A stretch of 14,734 nucleotides of DNA, taken from contig CAYVTG010000045.1 in assembly GCA_964454575.1 (NCBI GenBank), positions 1-14,734 of the forward strand, read 5' to 3'. Made by a program: the position numbers and the translations under genes. Shown piece by piece: positions 1 through 6,796 of this stretch (its first letter is position 1; every line of letters begins with the position of its first letter). The notes under the pieces were generated by a model. That model worked only from the letters and a program-made list of their open reading frames with translations, did not search any database and was not told the origin of the DNA. The stretch is from Haladaptatiplasma sp964454575. Its GTDB lineage: Archaea; Thermoplasmatota; Thermoplasmata; Halarchaeoplasmatales; Halarchaeoplasmataceae.

Positions 1-43
1 GTGGCATTCATCTCCCCCCCTGAAGGAGGGAAGCCTTCTCCCT
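1..43 (+). mobile_element. Possible right-end hairpin of a tnpB-type (IS200/IS605) element
   Basis: The sequence starts with a GCATTCATC-like run (4-12), followed by a G/C-rich hairpin: TCCC at 13-16 pairs with GGGA at 28-31, there is one C/A mismatch, CC (18-19) pairs with GG (25-26), and the loop is 5 nt. A CCTTCTCCC tail follows. From memory, many archaeal and bacterial tnpB elements end with an ATTCATC, C-run, loop, G-run, TTCT pattern just 3' of the tnpB stop codon, where it is part of the omega-RNA scaffold. No tnpB coding sequence is inside the window, so it would have to lie just upstream. The alternative is a simple terminator of an upstream gene. An alternative stem GAAGG (22-26) with CCTTC (34-38) is mutually exclusive with the main one. 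Confidence 0.4.
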
Positions 44-57
44 GATTTAAGGTAAAA

Positions 58-67
58 TTTATATAAA
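58..67 (+). promoter_or_regulatory. Distal candidate TATA box of the apbE-rnf operon
   Basis: The decamer TTTATATAAA matches an archaeal TATA box. Transcription would be expected to start roughly 25 nt downstream, near base 90, giving a leader of about 55 nt before apbE. It lies 79 nt upstream of the start codon. It could also be a chance AT-rich match, because a second, better-placed box follows at 93-100. Confidence 0.35.
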
Positions 68-85
68 ATACCGAAAAGTCTCCTT

Positions 86-100
86 AAAAATACTTAAATA
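86..100 (+). promoter_or_regulatory. Proximal promoter of the apbE-rnf operon (TATA box 93-100)
   Basis: The segment contains AATACTTAAATA with the TATA octamer CTTAAATA at 93-100. The same octamer occurs ahead of the minus-strand zinc-ribbon gene and ahead of mbhA. The expected start of transcription is around 122-126, leaving a leader of about 20-24 nt that contains the GGAGAT ribosome binding site at 135-140, five bases before the apbE ATG. The A-rich stretch at 86-92 could serve as a BRE. The start position is inferred from usual TATA spacing, not observed. Confidence 0.6.
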
Positions 101-101
101 A

Positions 102-119
102 GCGAAATCTTTATTTCGC
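102..119. promoter_or_regulatory. Palindromic operator candidate in the rnf promoter
   Basis: GCGAAAT (102-108) and ATTTCGC (113-119) form a perfect 7-bp inverted repeat with a 4-nt CTTT spacer. It starts one base after the TATA octamer and ends just before the expected transcription start, so a dimeric regulator bound here would block polymerase or TFB loading. Because it lies at or before the predicted start, it is better placed as a DNA operator than as an RNA hairpin, unless the distal TATA box at 58-67 is used. The binding factor is unknown. Confidence 0.45.
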
Positions 120-145
120 CGATACACATAGATTGGAGATATTCG

Positions 146-1390
146 ATGAAACCTGGAAAAAGTAACAAAATGATGATGATGGCCCTTCTGGCAGTTGGTT
201 TAATAGTGGTGATGATAGTCGGCTCTGTATTCTTATATCAACCCCCTCTACAAAGATACGAGAAGAAGAGGGATATGATGGGTACATACGTGAGGATAGT
301 TGTTTATCACCATGACGAAGATGATGCAATGGGCGCCATAGATTCTGCATTTACAATGATCGAAGAAGTCAACTCTGTAGCTTCCAGATACAATTCTTCT
401 TCCGAACTTTATCGATTGAATACAGAAGGCCAGATCGATAACGCATCTCCCGAATTGAAGGAATTGATAACCAAGTCGATTTACTACAACGGTATCACAA
501 AAGGAGCCTTTGACATAACCATAACTCCTCTTTTGGATCTATGGGGCGATGAGTTAAAGTTGATGGAGATAGGTACCACGCATAGTTCAGATTTGGATGA
601 TCAAATATTCACGGAATCTTTAAGAACTGAATTCCAAAATATCGACCCCCCTATCTACGGATTGAACGAAACCCCGATCGTAACGATCACAAGTGCCGGT
701 TGGACCGTATCGTCTTCCTGGCAGGATTACTATATCGTAGATCAAGACGACGAACTAAGTGTATCTACAAATTTTTGGTTTCTTCCCTATGATACGCAAG
801 AGCATTACATCAACATGACAAAAAATTACGTGGGAACCCACAAGATAACCATCCAGGGAAGTTCGATAGAGATCGAAGAAGGCATGAGCCTCACACTAGA
901 TGGTATAGCCAAGGGATACGCTGTAGATAAAGCGATCGAAGAACTAGAAAACAAAGGGATCGAGAGTGCCTTCGTCGATGCAGGCGGGGACATAGCTACT
1001 CTAGGTAAAAAGCCCGAAGGAGAAGAATGGGTCATCGGCTTAAGAAACCCGGAGGATGAGAGTGAATCCATAATGGAATTCGGATTAGCTGGAGAGGCCA
1101 TAGCTACGTCAGGTAATTACGAGCGTTACTTTGATCCCGAAGCAAATGTGGGACATATAATGGACCCAACCACCGGACGATCGGCTTTTAGATCTTCCAG
1201 TGCGACCATAATCGCAAAAAATTGTACCTCTGCAGATGTATTGGCTACGGCTACATTCGTACTCGGACCGGAAGCAGGCACAACTTTGATAAATACACTG
1301 CAGCAAACAGAATCTTTGATATTGGCTTATGACGACCCGGAAAGTTTGACCGAATCAGATGATCTTGAATATTATACTATAGAAGGATGA
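146..1390 (+). CDS. apbE: FAD:protein FMN transferase, membrane-anchored (ApbE family)
   Basis: This enzyme cleaves FAD and attaches FMN to threonine in target proteins; here the obvious targets are RnfG and RnfD encoded downstream. The 414-residue protein has an N-terminal membrane anchor (about residues 11-31) without a lipobox cysteine, so the domain probably faces the cell exterior, the side where Rnf FMN groups sit. Family motifs are visible: MGTYVRI (45-51), SELYRLN (86-92), GAFDITITPLLDLWG (120-134), LDGIAKGYAVD (251-261), DAGGDI (278-283), ATSGNYERYF (320-329), HIMDPTTG (337-344) and the metal-binding TSADVLATA region (361-369). About 115 residues separate the LWG and LDGIAKGY motifs, roughly twice the usual span, so there is an extra segment near 148-226. 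The ATG at 146 has GGAGAT at 135-140. It is the first gene of the operon and lies 4 nt before rnfC. Confidence 0.92.
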   Translation: MKPGKSNKMMMMALLAVGLIVVMIVGSVFLYQPPLQRYEKKRDMMGTYVRIVVYHHDEDDAMGAIDSAFTMIEEVNSVASRYNSSSELYRLNTEGQIDNASPELKELITKSIYYNGITKGAFDITITPLLDLWGDELKLMEIGTTHSSDLDDQIFTESLRTEFQNIDPPIYGLNETPIVTITSAGWTVSSSWQDYYIVDQDDELSVSTNFWFLPYDTQEHYINMTKNYVGTHKITIQGSSIEIEEGMSLTLDGIAKGYAVDKAIEELENKGIESAFVDAGGDIATLGKKPEGEEWVIGLRNPEDESESIMEFGLAGEAIATSGNYERYFDPEANVGHIMDPTTGRSAFRSSSATIIAKNCTSADVLATATFVLGPEAGTTLINTLQQTESLILAYDDPESLTESDDLEYYTIEG

Positions 1391-1394
1391 TCGT

Positions 1395-2726
1395 GTGTTT
1401 GACCTAAAATTGTTCAACAACAAAAAAAGTAAAGGTGTCCACCCCCATGAAAACAAGCTAAGCAGCGGCAAAAGAATAGAGTCCACGAGCTTGCCGAAGA
1501 AAGTAACGCTGCCATTATGTCAACATATAGGGGCACCGGCTACAGCAATAGTTAAAAAGGGCGACGAGGTGAAAACCGGTCAGAAGATAGCCGAAGCCTC
1601 CGGTTTCGTTTCCGTACCCATCCATTCCACTATCTCGGGCAAGGTAAAGAAGGTGACGCAGACCGTCAGCGCGGTCACATCACGGGTGATGGAAGCGGTT
1701 ATCATCGAATCCGACGGAAAAGACGAATGGATCGAATTACAAAAACCGAAACATCCGGATCTATTGTCGAAAGAAGAGACTCTGGAGATCATAAAAGAAG
1801 CAGGGATCGTAGGTCTTGGAGGCGCTACGTTCCCGACTCATGTTAAGCTACAACCTCCGCCGGATAAACCGATAGATTCTATAATAGTGAATGGCTGCGA
1901 ATGCGAGCCTTACATCACATCCGACCACAGATTGATGCTGGAGCACGGAGAGGAGATACTCAAAGGCCTTGAGATAATGATGAAATTGATCGGATGCAGT
2001 CGTGCTTATATAGCCATCGAAGACAATAAACCGGATGCGGTAAATAATATGGATAAGTTATTGGCTAAAAATAAATATTCCGGTAAGATCACCGTTGAAT
2101 CATTGGGCACTAAGTATCCTTTAGGCGCCGAAAAAACACTTTTAAAGAGGATATTGGGAAGAGAAGTACCCGTAGGAGGCTTACCCATGGAGGTAGGAGT
2201 GGTGGTGCAGAACGTCGGTACTTTGAAAGCGATCTACGATGCCGTTTATCTCGGAAAGCCACTCGTCGAAAGGGTGGTCACGGTAACAGGTATGGTGAAA
2301 GAGCCGAAGAATCTCCTTTCACGATTCGGAAGACCTGCAAAGGAACTCATCGAAATATGTGGCGGTATAGTGGGAGATGCCGACGAACTGATATTCGGTG
2401 GGCCCATGATGGGCGTAACCCAACCAAGTTTAAGCGAGCCCGTCCAAAAGGGAACTAATTCTATATTGGTAAAAAAGAGCGAGAAGGTGCCTGAAAGTAA
2501 CTGTATACGGTGCGGAGCTTGTGTGGAAGCATGTCCTATGAGTTTAGTGCCTACTGCGTACGTGCAGTTTACCAAGAACGAGTGGTATGCAGAGCTGGAA
2601 GATTATTGGATACAAAATTGTGTAGAGTGCGGTTCGTGTGCATACAGCTGTCCCGCCCATATACCTATCGTACAATACATAAAAGTAGGAAAAGCAGAGT
2701 TGGCAAAATTGGGGGCTAAAAAATGA
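1395..2726 (+). CDS. rnfC: Rnf complex subunit C, NADH-binding Fe-S flavoprotein
   Basis: RnfC is the peripheral subunit that exchanges electrons with NAD(H). The 443-residue protein begins with the typical GVHPHENK segment (15-22) and a barrel-sandwich/lipoyl-like region with KKGDEVKTGQKIAE. The Complex I 51-kDa-like nucleotide/FMN domain follows, with GIVGLGGATFPTHVK and NGCECEPYI. An SLBB-like region comes next. The C-terminus carries two ferredoxin-type clusters, CIRCGACVEACP and CVECGSCAYSCP. The start is GTG at 1395, with GGATGATC-like Shine-Dalgarno sequence overlapping the apbE stop codon. The intact nucleotide-binding glycine motif argues for an NAD-linked Rnf. The stop codon overlaps the rnfD start (ATGA). 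Confidence 0.96.
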   Translation: MFDLKLFNNKKSKGVHPHENKLSSGKRIESTSLPKKVTLPLCQHIGAPATAIVKKGDEVKTGQKIAEASGFVSVPIHSTISGKVKKVTQTVSAVTSRVMEAVIIESDGKDEWIELQKPKHPDLLSKEETLEIIKEAGIVGLGGATFPTHVKLQPPPDKPIDSIIVNGCECEPYITSDHRLMLEHGEEILKGLEIMMKLIGCSRAYIAIEDNKPDAVNNMDKLLAKNKYSGKITVESLGTKYPLGAEKTLLKRILGREVPVGGLPMEVGVVVQNVGTLKAIYDAVYLGKPLVERVVTVTGMVKEPKNLLSRFGRPAKELIEICGGIVGDADELIFGGPMMGVTQPSLSEPVQKGTNSILVKKSEKVPESNCIRCGACVEACPMSLVPTAYVQFTKNEWYAELEDYWIQNCVECGSCAYSCPAHIPIVQYIKVGKAELAKLGAKK

Positions 2727-3703
2727 AGGATGATATGTCTGAAAAGATGCTGAAAGTCGGCACTTCTCCACATACCCACTCGCAAAAATCGACTGAAAAG
2801 ATCATGTATCTGGTGTGTTTGATGCTGCTCCTTCCATCCGCCGCCGGAGTTTACTACTTCGGGGCATATGTGATCGTAATAATTCTTGTTTCCGTTTTAA
2901 CTTGCATCTTGACGGAATTTGCGGCGAAAACATTGCGAAAGCGGGAGTTCAAGATGGACGGCAGCGCAGTAGTTACAGGCTTACTCTTTGCACTTATCTT
3001 ACCTCCGCGTATCCCGTTATGGGCTGTTGTGATAGGAGCCGGCTTTTCTATCGCCATAATCAAAGAGGCCTTCGGCGGACTGGGATATAATATATTCAAC
3101 CCTGCACTGGCGGGTAGAGCATTTTTGTCCGTTAGTTTTGCAGGTATGATGACTCGATGGATAGCTCCGGTATCTTCACCTATGGCCGAAGCGGTGACAA
3201 CGGCTACTCCACTCAGTGAAACTTTCAGTTATGCAGGTACAAGATCAGAACTATACATGGAACTTTTGTTCGGTAACGTAGGCGGTAGTATAGGTGAGAC
3301 TTCAGCCTTACTCATACTCATCGGTGGTATAGGCCTTCTATTGATGCGTGTTATCAAATGGCGGATACCGGCGATATATATCGGAACGGTATTCGCACTT
3401 ACGTGGCTTATGCCCGGCGAAGACCCGATATTCCATATATTGGCTGGAGGTCTTTTCCTCGGCGCTTTCTTTATGGCTACGGATTACGTTACGGCACCAC
3501 TCACAGCAAGGGGGCAGATGCTGTTCGCATTCTGTGCAGGTTTATTGGTGGTGATGATACGATCATACGGATCTATGGTTGAAGGAGTGGCATTTTCCAT
3601 ACTCATAATGAATGCATTCACACCGTTGATAGACCGTTATATACGACCGAAACCTTATGGATATGTACCTCCCGAAAAAGAAGAGAAGGAGGATAAAAAA
3701 TGA
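2723..3703 (+). CDS. rnfD: Rnf complex subunit D, FMN-carrying membrane protein
   Basis: RnfD is an integral membrane subunit related to NqrB that carries covalent FMN and takes part in ion translocation. The 326-residue product has about nine to ten hydrophobic segments and family signatures: MDGSAVVTGLLFALILPP (78-95), GYNIFNPALAGRAFL (121-135) and MATDYVTAP (271-279). The flavinylation motif is EAVTTATPLS with the acceptor threonine at about residue 162; the usual leading aspartate of the Dxx[ST]xAT consensus is glutamate here. The C-terminal tail is strongly charged (EKEEKEDKK). The ATG at 2723 overlaps the rnfC stop; an in-frame ATG at 2735 is an alternative, which would remove four residues. 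Confidence 0.96.
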   Translation: MKDDMSEKMLKVGTSPHTHSQKSTEKIMYLVCLMLLLPSAAGVYYFGAYVIVIILVSVLTCILTEFAAKTLRKREFKMDGSAVVTGLLFALILPPRIPLWAVVIGAGFSIAIIKEAFGGLGYNIFNPALAGRAFLSVSFAGMMTRWIAPVSSPMAEAVTTATPLSETFSYAGTRSELYMELLFGNVGGSIGETSALLILIGGIGLLLMRVIKWRIPAIYIGTVFALTWLMPGEDPIFHILAGGLFLGAFFMATDYVTAPLTARGQMLFAFCAGLLVVMIRSYGSMVEGVAFSILIMNAFTPLIDRYIRPKPYGYVPPEKEEKEDKK

Positions 3704-4284
3704 ACAAACAAAGTTTCAAGAATGATGTATATCCCATATTATTTCTGACCGTCGTAGTTTGTATATCTGTCGTCGGTTTAACTTTAACTAATTCTATAAC
3801 GGAAGAAAAGATCGAGGATACTAGGATCGAAGCACTAAATAGGGTATTGTCCCAACAATTTTCAGAGATGGATCGTTTTGAGTACCACGATGATATCGAT
3901 GTTTACACGATATTCGGTTCGGAACAAGAAGTGATCGGATACGCCTTCAATGCGAAAGCCCAGGGATACGGTGGAGATATAGAATTACTTGTGGCTTTGG
4001 AGAACACAGATCTCTCAGAAGACAATATAGTCATAAAAGGTATCTCGGTCTTAAGTCACACAGAAACGCCCGGTCTAGGCGCAAAGATAGAGGAGGGATC
4101 ATTCCTACAACAATTCGAAAAAACTGAGGTGCAAAATGTGAGACTGGCCGCCAACGGAGGAGAAATAGATGCCATATCCGGTGCTACTGTAAGTTCTGAA
4201 GCAGTGGTCGATGCAGTTCATGATCTAGCGTTAGAAAAGGCAGAATTGATCAGGGAAAAGGAATATATGGGGGGTTCAGCATGA
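3700..4284 (+). CDS. rnfG: Rnf complex subunit G, covalent FMN subunit
   Basis: RnfG has one N-terminal transmembrane helix (about residues 11-30) and an extracytoplasmic FMN-binding domain related to NqrC. The 194-residue protein contains the family motif HTETPGLG (120-127) and the flavinylation motif DAISGAT (157-163), in which T163 should receive FMN from the ApbE product encoded at the head of the operon. A strong ribosome site, GGAGGATAA, precedes the ATG, and the start overlaps the rnfD stop as ATGA. The protein has no heme-binding CxxCH motif, so this Rnf gives no sign of linking to a cytochrome. Confidence 0.96.
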   Translation: MNKQSFKNDVYPILFLTVVVCISVVGLTLTNSITEEKIEDTRIEALNRVLSQQFSEMDRFEYHDDIDVYTIFGSEQEVIGYAFNAKAQGYGGDIELLVALENTDLSEDNIVIKGISVLSHTETPGLGAKIEEGSFLQQFEKTEVQNVRLAANGGEIDAISGATVSSEAVVDAVHDLALEKAELIREKEYMGGSA

Positions 4285-4895
4285 GCAAGATATACGACAA
4301 TTTAAAAAAAGGGATATTGAATTCTAATCCAGTCCTTGTTCTATTACTCGGTCTTTGCCCCGCTCTGGCGGTGAGCACATCGCTCGATAACGCTCTGGGT
4401 ATGACCGCAGCAGTTCTATTTGTTTTACTCTGCGCGAACATAATAGTATCATTGATACGAAACTTCATCCCCGCCCGGGTTCGTATCCCCGTATTCATCG
4501 TGATCATCGCGAGTTTGGTCACGATAGTCGATCTAACGATGCAGGCATTTTTACCGGACCTGAGTGCTTCACTCGGGATTTACATCCCTCTGATCGTTGT
4601 CAATTGTATAATACTCGGAAGAGCAGAGGCATTTGCATCCAAACACGCGTTAAGCGATTCTATCGCTGATGCAACAGGGATGGTGATCGGTTTTGGTATC
4701 GCCATCATGATGATCTCGTTTTTCAGACAGTTACTGGGTACAGGCGAATTATCTGTCGCAGGAGTAAGTTTGTTTGAAATACCCGGTCTATCGGATAATC
4801 CCATGGCGATATTCATATTACCCATGGGTGCCTTTTTGGTGCTGGGCGTTCTGCTAGCGGCATTCCGATATATGGGGGTGATCGCCAATGAATGA
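4281..4895 (+). CDS. rnfE: Rnf complex subunit E, membrane [2Fe-2S] subunit
   Basis: RnfE is a six-helix membrane protein paired with RnfA; in the known structures of Rnf/Nqr the two share an iron-sulfur centre in the middle of the membrane. The 204-residue product shows LGLCPALAVS with C26 and VVNCIILGRAEAFAS with C109, the two expected ligand positions. The ATG overlaps the rnfG stop codon (ATGA). The gene also overlaps rnfA by 8 nt. Length and motifs are standard for the family; nothing suggests truncation. Confidence 0.96.
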   Translation: MSKIYDNLKKGILNSNPVLVLLLGLCPALAVSTSLDNALGMTAAVLFVLLCANIIVSLIRNFIPARVRIPVFIVIIASLVTIVDLTMQAFLPDLSASLGIYIPLIVVNCIILGRAEAFASKHALSDSIADATGMVIGFGIAIMMISFFRQLLGTGELSVAGVSLFEIPGLSDNPMAIFILPMGAFLVLGVLLAAFRYMGVIANE

Positions 4896-5463
4896 TCTAT
4901 TCACTATATTCATCGGGATGGCGCTGATAAACAACTTTATACTTACAAAGTTCTTGGGACTATGCCCATTCTTCGGAGTATCTAAAAAACTCTCAAGTGC
5001 AGTTAGCATGGGCATGGCAGTAGTCCTCGTGATGTCCGCCGCATCGGCCATCACATGGATACTTTACTTCCAAGTTCTCATACCCTATGGTGTAGATTAC
5101 ATGTCCACGGTGATATTCATACTCGTTATCGCATCTCTTGTACAGATAATAGAGCTCACCATACGGAGAACGAACATAACTCTGTACAATTCACTGGGGA
5201 TATATCTCCCACTCATAACCACCAACTGCGCGGTACTCGGTGTTACCTTCATAAACGCACGTGCGAACTTCACGTTCATCGAAACACTGGTTAGTGCATT
5301 AGGAGCCGGAATGGGTTTCACGCTCGTACTAGCCATAATGTCCGGGATCCGAGAAAGACTTGAACTTGCCGATGTACCGGAATCCTTCGAAGGTGTCCCG
5401 GTCGCTTTCTTAGTAGCGATGATGCTAGGTATCGCTTTTATCGCATTCGGAGGCATGGTATAG
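4888..5463 (+). CDS. rnfA: Rnf complex subunit A, membrane [2Fe-2S] subunit
   Basis: RnfA is the homologous partner of RnfE, inserted in the opposite membrane orientation. The 191-residue protein has LGLCPFFGVS with C26 and TTNCAVLGV with C114, matching the ligand pattern of RnfE, and about six hydrophobic helices. The segment SALGAGMGFTLVLAIMSGIRERL is characteristic of the family. The Shine-Dalgarno sequence GGGGGTGATC lies inside the 3' end of rnfE, and the ATG at 4888 overlaps the rnfE stop by 8 nt. Confidence 0.96.
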   Translation: MNDLFTIFIGMALINNFILTKFLGLCPFFGVSKKLSSAVSMGMAVVLVMSAASAITWILYFQVLIPYGVDYMSTVIFILVIASLVQIIELTIRRTNITLYNSLGIYLPLITTNCAVLGVTFINARANFTFIETLVSALGAGMGFTLVLAIMSGIRERLELADVPESFEGVPVAFLVAMMLGIAFIAFGGMV

Positions 5464-6288
5464 ATGGATACGACCACTATGATAGTGATAATCACATTGA
5501 CCTTGGTCGGTCTCGGATGCGGGATAGCCATATATCTGGCCAACCGATTTTTACCTGAAGAGGATGAGACACTGAAAGCGGCCGAGGACGTAAACCAATA
5601 TCTGCCGGGTATGGACTGTGGAGCTTGTGGTCGCCCCGGCTGCTTTGCATACGCTCAGCAGGTTGCTAAAGATGTTGATACATTGAAGATTTCTCCCTGC
5701 ATGACACTGATGAACGATGATGAGAGCATATCTCAGCTGGGACAAGCTCTTGGAATAGACCTGGTTGCAGGCGATAAAAAGGTAGCGATCATCCACTGCA
5801 CCGGCGATTCTGAGATAATAACAGATTACAAAGGTGTTCAAACATGCAAGTCTGCTATGCAGATATCTGCAGGATTTAAAAAATGTCCTTACGGTTGTTT
5901 GGGTCTCGGAGACTGTGCAGAAGTTTGCCCTGTTGATGCCATATCCATAGATCAAGAAAAGAAGATAGCCGTTGTTGACCCGGACAGATGTATAGGGTGC
6001 GGTCTTTGTGTTAAAGAATGTCCCAACGATCTGATAGAATTGGTTCCCGGTGCCATGCCCCAATATCTGGGCTGTAATTACATCTCGAAAAGGGATATAC
6101 CTGGCAGGGAAAAATGTGATGTAGGATGCATACACTGCAGGTTATGCTTAAAGGTGGCAAAAGGCGATGAAGTGCAGTGGGACAACGAAAAGGACTTACC
6201 TTTCTTCGATCCGGAGAAATGTTTACCCGCACCCGATTCCATCGAAAAGTGTCCTAGAGATATAATCATACCTCGAAAGGTAGGATAA
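5464..6288 (+). CDS. rnfB: Rnf complex subunit B, polyferredoxin (ferredoxin-accepting subunit)
   Basis: RnfB takes electrons from reduced ferredoxin. The 274-residue protein has an N-terminal transmembrane helix (about 6-26). The first four-cysteine motif, C52-x2-C55-x4-C60 ... C79, is the Rnf-type Fe-S domain. C112 and C128 precede CPYGCLGLGDCAEVCP (C141, C145, C151, C155), and CIGCGLCVKECP (C176-C186) completes a two-cluster ferredoxin. A third region has C204, CDVGCIHCRLC (C218, C222, C225, C228), C243 and C253. In the RnfB proteins I remember, this last region reads CxxCxxCxxxCP; here the proline-associated cysteine follows only after a spacer of about 25 residues, so the final cluster may be modified. 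ATG follows the rnfA stop directly, with GGAGG at 5449-5453. Confidence 0.95.
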   Translation: MDTTTMIVIITLTLVGLGCGIAIYLANRFLPEEDETLKAAEDVNQYLPGMDCGACGRPGCFAYAQQVAKDVDTLKISPCMTLMNDDESISQLGQALGIDLVAGDKKVAIIHCTGDSEIITDYKGVQTCKSAMQISAGFKKCPYGCLGLGDCAEVCPVDAISIDQEKKIAVVDPDRCIGCGLCVKECPNDLIELVPGAMPQYLGCNYISKRDIPGREKCDVGCIHCRLCLKVAKGDEVQWDNEKDLPFFDPEKCLPAPDSIEKCPRDIIIPRKVG

Positions 6289-6292
6289 CGAA

Positions 6293-6559
6293 TTATATCA
6301 GTGTGATATCTATAGCTTCGGCACTCTGGATACCCTCTATTTCACGGAGGTCAACTTCCATATCATCGACGATCCCACCTGCATCGGGTATAACTATAGA
6401 GGATATGACTGCTTTCAAACCAAATGCTATCTTCTCTTCTGACGAGCCTCTGTAGGTACCGTACTTTTCCGCCACCTTTTTTATATCCTTCTTTATGGCT
6501 TCCATGTCTACATTCGGGTCCTCCGGCATGATCCGGTACACCAATAGTACGTCACCCAT
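6293..6559 (-). CDS. ef1b: Archaeal translation elongation factor 1-beta
   Basis: aEF-1beta is the guanine-nucleotide exchange factor that regenerates GTP-bound EF-1alpha in archaea. The 88-residue product opens with MGDVLLVYRIMPEDPNVD and contains the typical IKKVAEKYG, KIAFGLKAV, GGIVDDMEV and IEGIQSAEAIDITLI segments; it is full length for the archaeal family. I chose the ATG at 6559 because family members usually start MGDV. An upstream TTG at 6565 is in frame and overlaps the stop of the zinc-ribbon gene; it would add two residues. It forms a minus-strand unit with the zinc-ribbon gene and converges with rnfB, with only 4 bp between the two stop codons. Confidence 0.95.
   Translation of the reverse strand: MGDVLLVYRIMPEDPNVDMEAIKKDIKKVAEKYGTYRGSSEEKIAFGLKAVISSIVIPDAGGIVDDMEVDLREIEGIQSAEAIDITLI
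6295..6309. terminator. Small AT-rich hairpin at the rnfB/aEF-1beta convergence
   Basis: ATATCA (6295-6300) and TGATAT (6304-6309) form a perfect 6-bp inverted repeat around GTG, seven bases after the rnfB stop codon and inside the last codons of aEF-1beta. It is A/T-rich, short and lacks a T-run, so its role in ending either transcript is uncertain. A T6 run at 6477-6482 on the plus strand is the next plausible plus-strand stop signal. Confidence 0.2.
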
Positions 6560-6561
6560 CT

Positions 6562-6729
6562 TCAAGGCCCCCTAAAGCCGCATTCCGTGCACATATACGT
6601 CTCGCCTTGATCTCGGCAGTTCTTACATCTACCGATGGTTGTTTTTCCGCACTCCGGGCATAGGAAAGTCGTATTTCTCAACCCGATCAGAGTTATTCCG
6701 CATGATGTACACCTGTTATCTTCCTTCAT
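6562..6729 (-). CDS. Small archaeal zinc-ribbon protein (HVO_2753-like)
   Basis: This 55-residue open frame (MKEDNRCTSCG to CGFRGP) carries four CxxC knuckles: CTSC (7-10), CPEC (24-27), CKNC (35-38) and CTEC (47-50), enough for two zinc sites. Small proteins of this kind are annotated in many archaea as zinc-ribbon RNA-binding proteins, and as I recall they often sit directly before the aEF-1beta gene, as here. The biochemical role is not established from sequence; a role linked to translation is an inference from the partner gene. The stop codon overlaps the possible TTG start of aEF-1beta. The expected transcription start lies only a few bases before the ATG, so the mRNA may be nearly leaderless. 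Confidence 0.88.
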   Translation of the reverse strand: MKEDNRCTSCGITLIGLRNTTFLCPECGKTTIGRCKNCRDQGETYMCTECGFRGP

Positions 6730-6757
6730 TGTAATCACTCTTTGAGATTTGAAACGG

Positions 6758-6778
6758 TATTTAAGTTTGTCGTTTCGA
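6758..6778 (-). promoter_or_regulatory. Promoter of the zinc-ribbon/aEF-1beta unit
   Basis: Read on the minus strand, TCGAAACGACAAA precedes the TATA octamer CTTAAATA (6758-6765). The start codon at 6729 lies 29 nt from the edge of the octamer, so transcription should begin about 2-8 nt before ATG. The octamer is identical to those ahead of apbE and mbhA. Confidence 0.65.
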
Positions 6779-6796
6779 TGTGCTATCCTTCGACCT

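Noticed and set aside
5551..6135. 194-residue minus-strand open frame opposite rnfB
   Set aside because: It mirrors the cysteine-rich rnfB coding sequence and shows no family motif; it is a codon-composition shadow.
1395..6288. Na+-NQR (nqrA-F) rather than Rnf
   Set aside because: There is no NqrF-type flavodoxin-reductase or NqrA; RnfB polyferredoxin and RnfC with its C-terminal clusters are diagnostic of Rnf.
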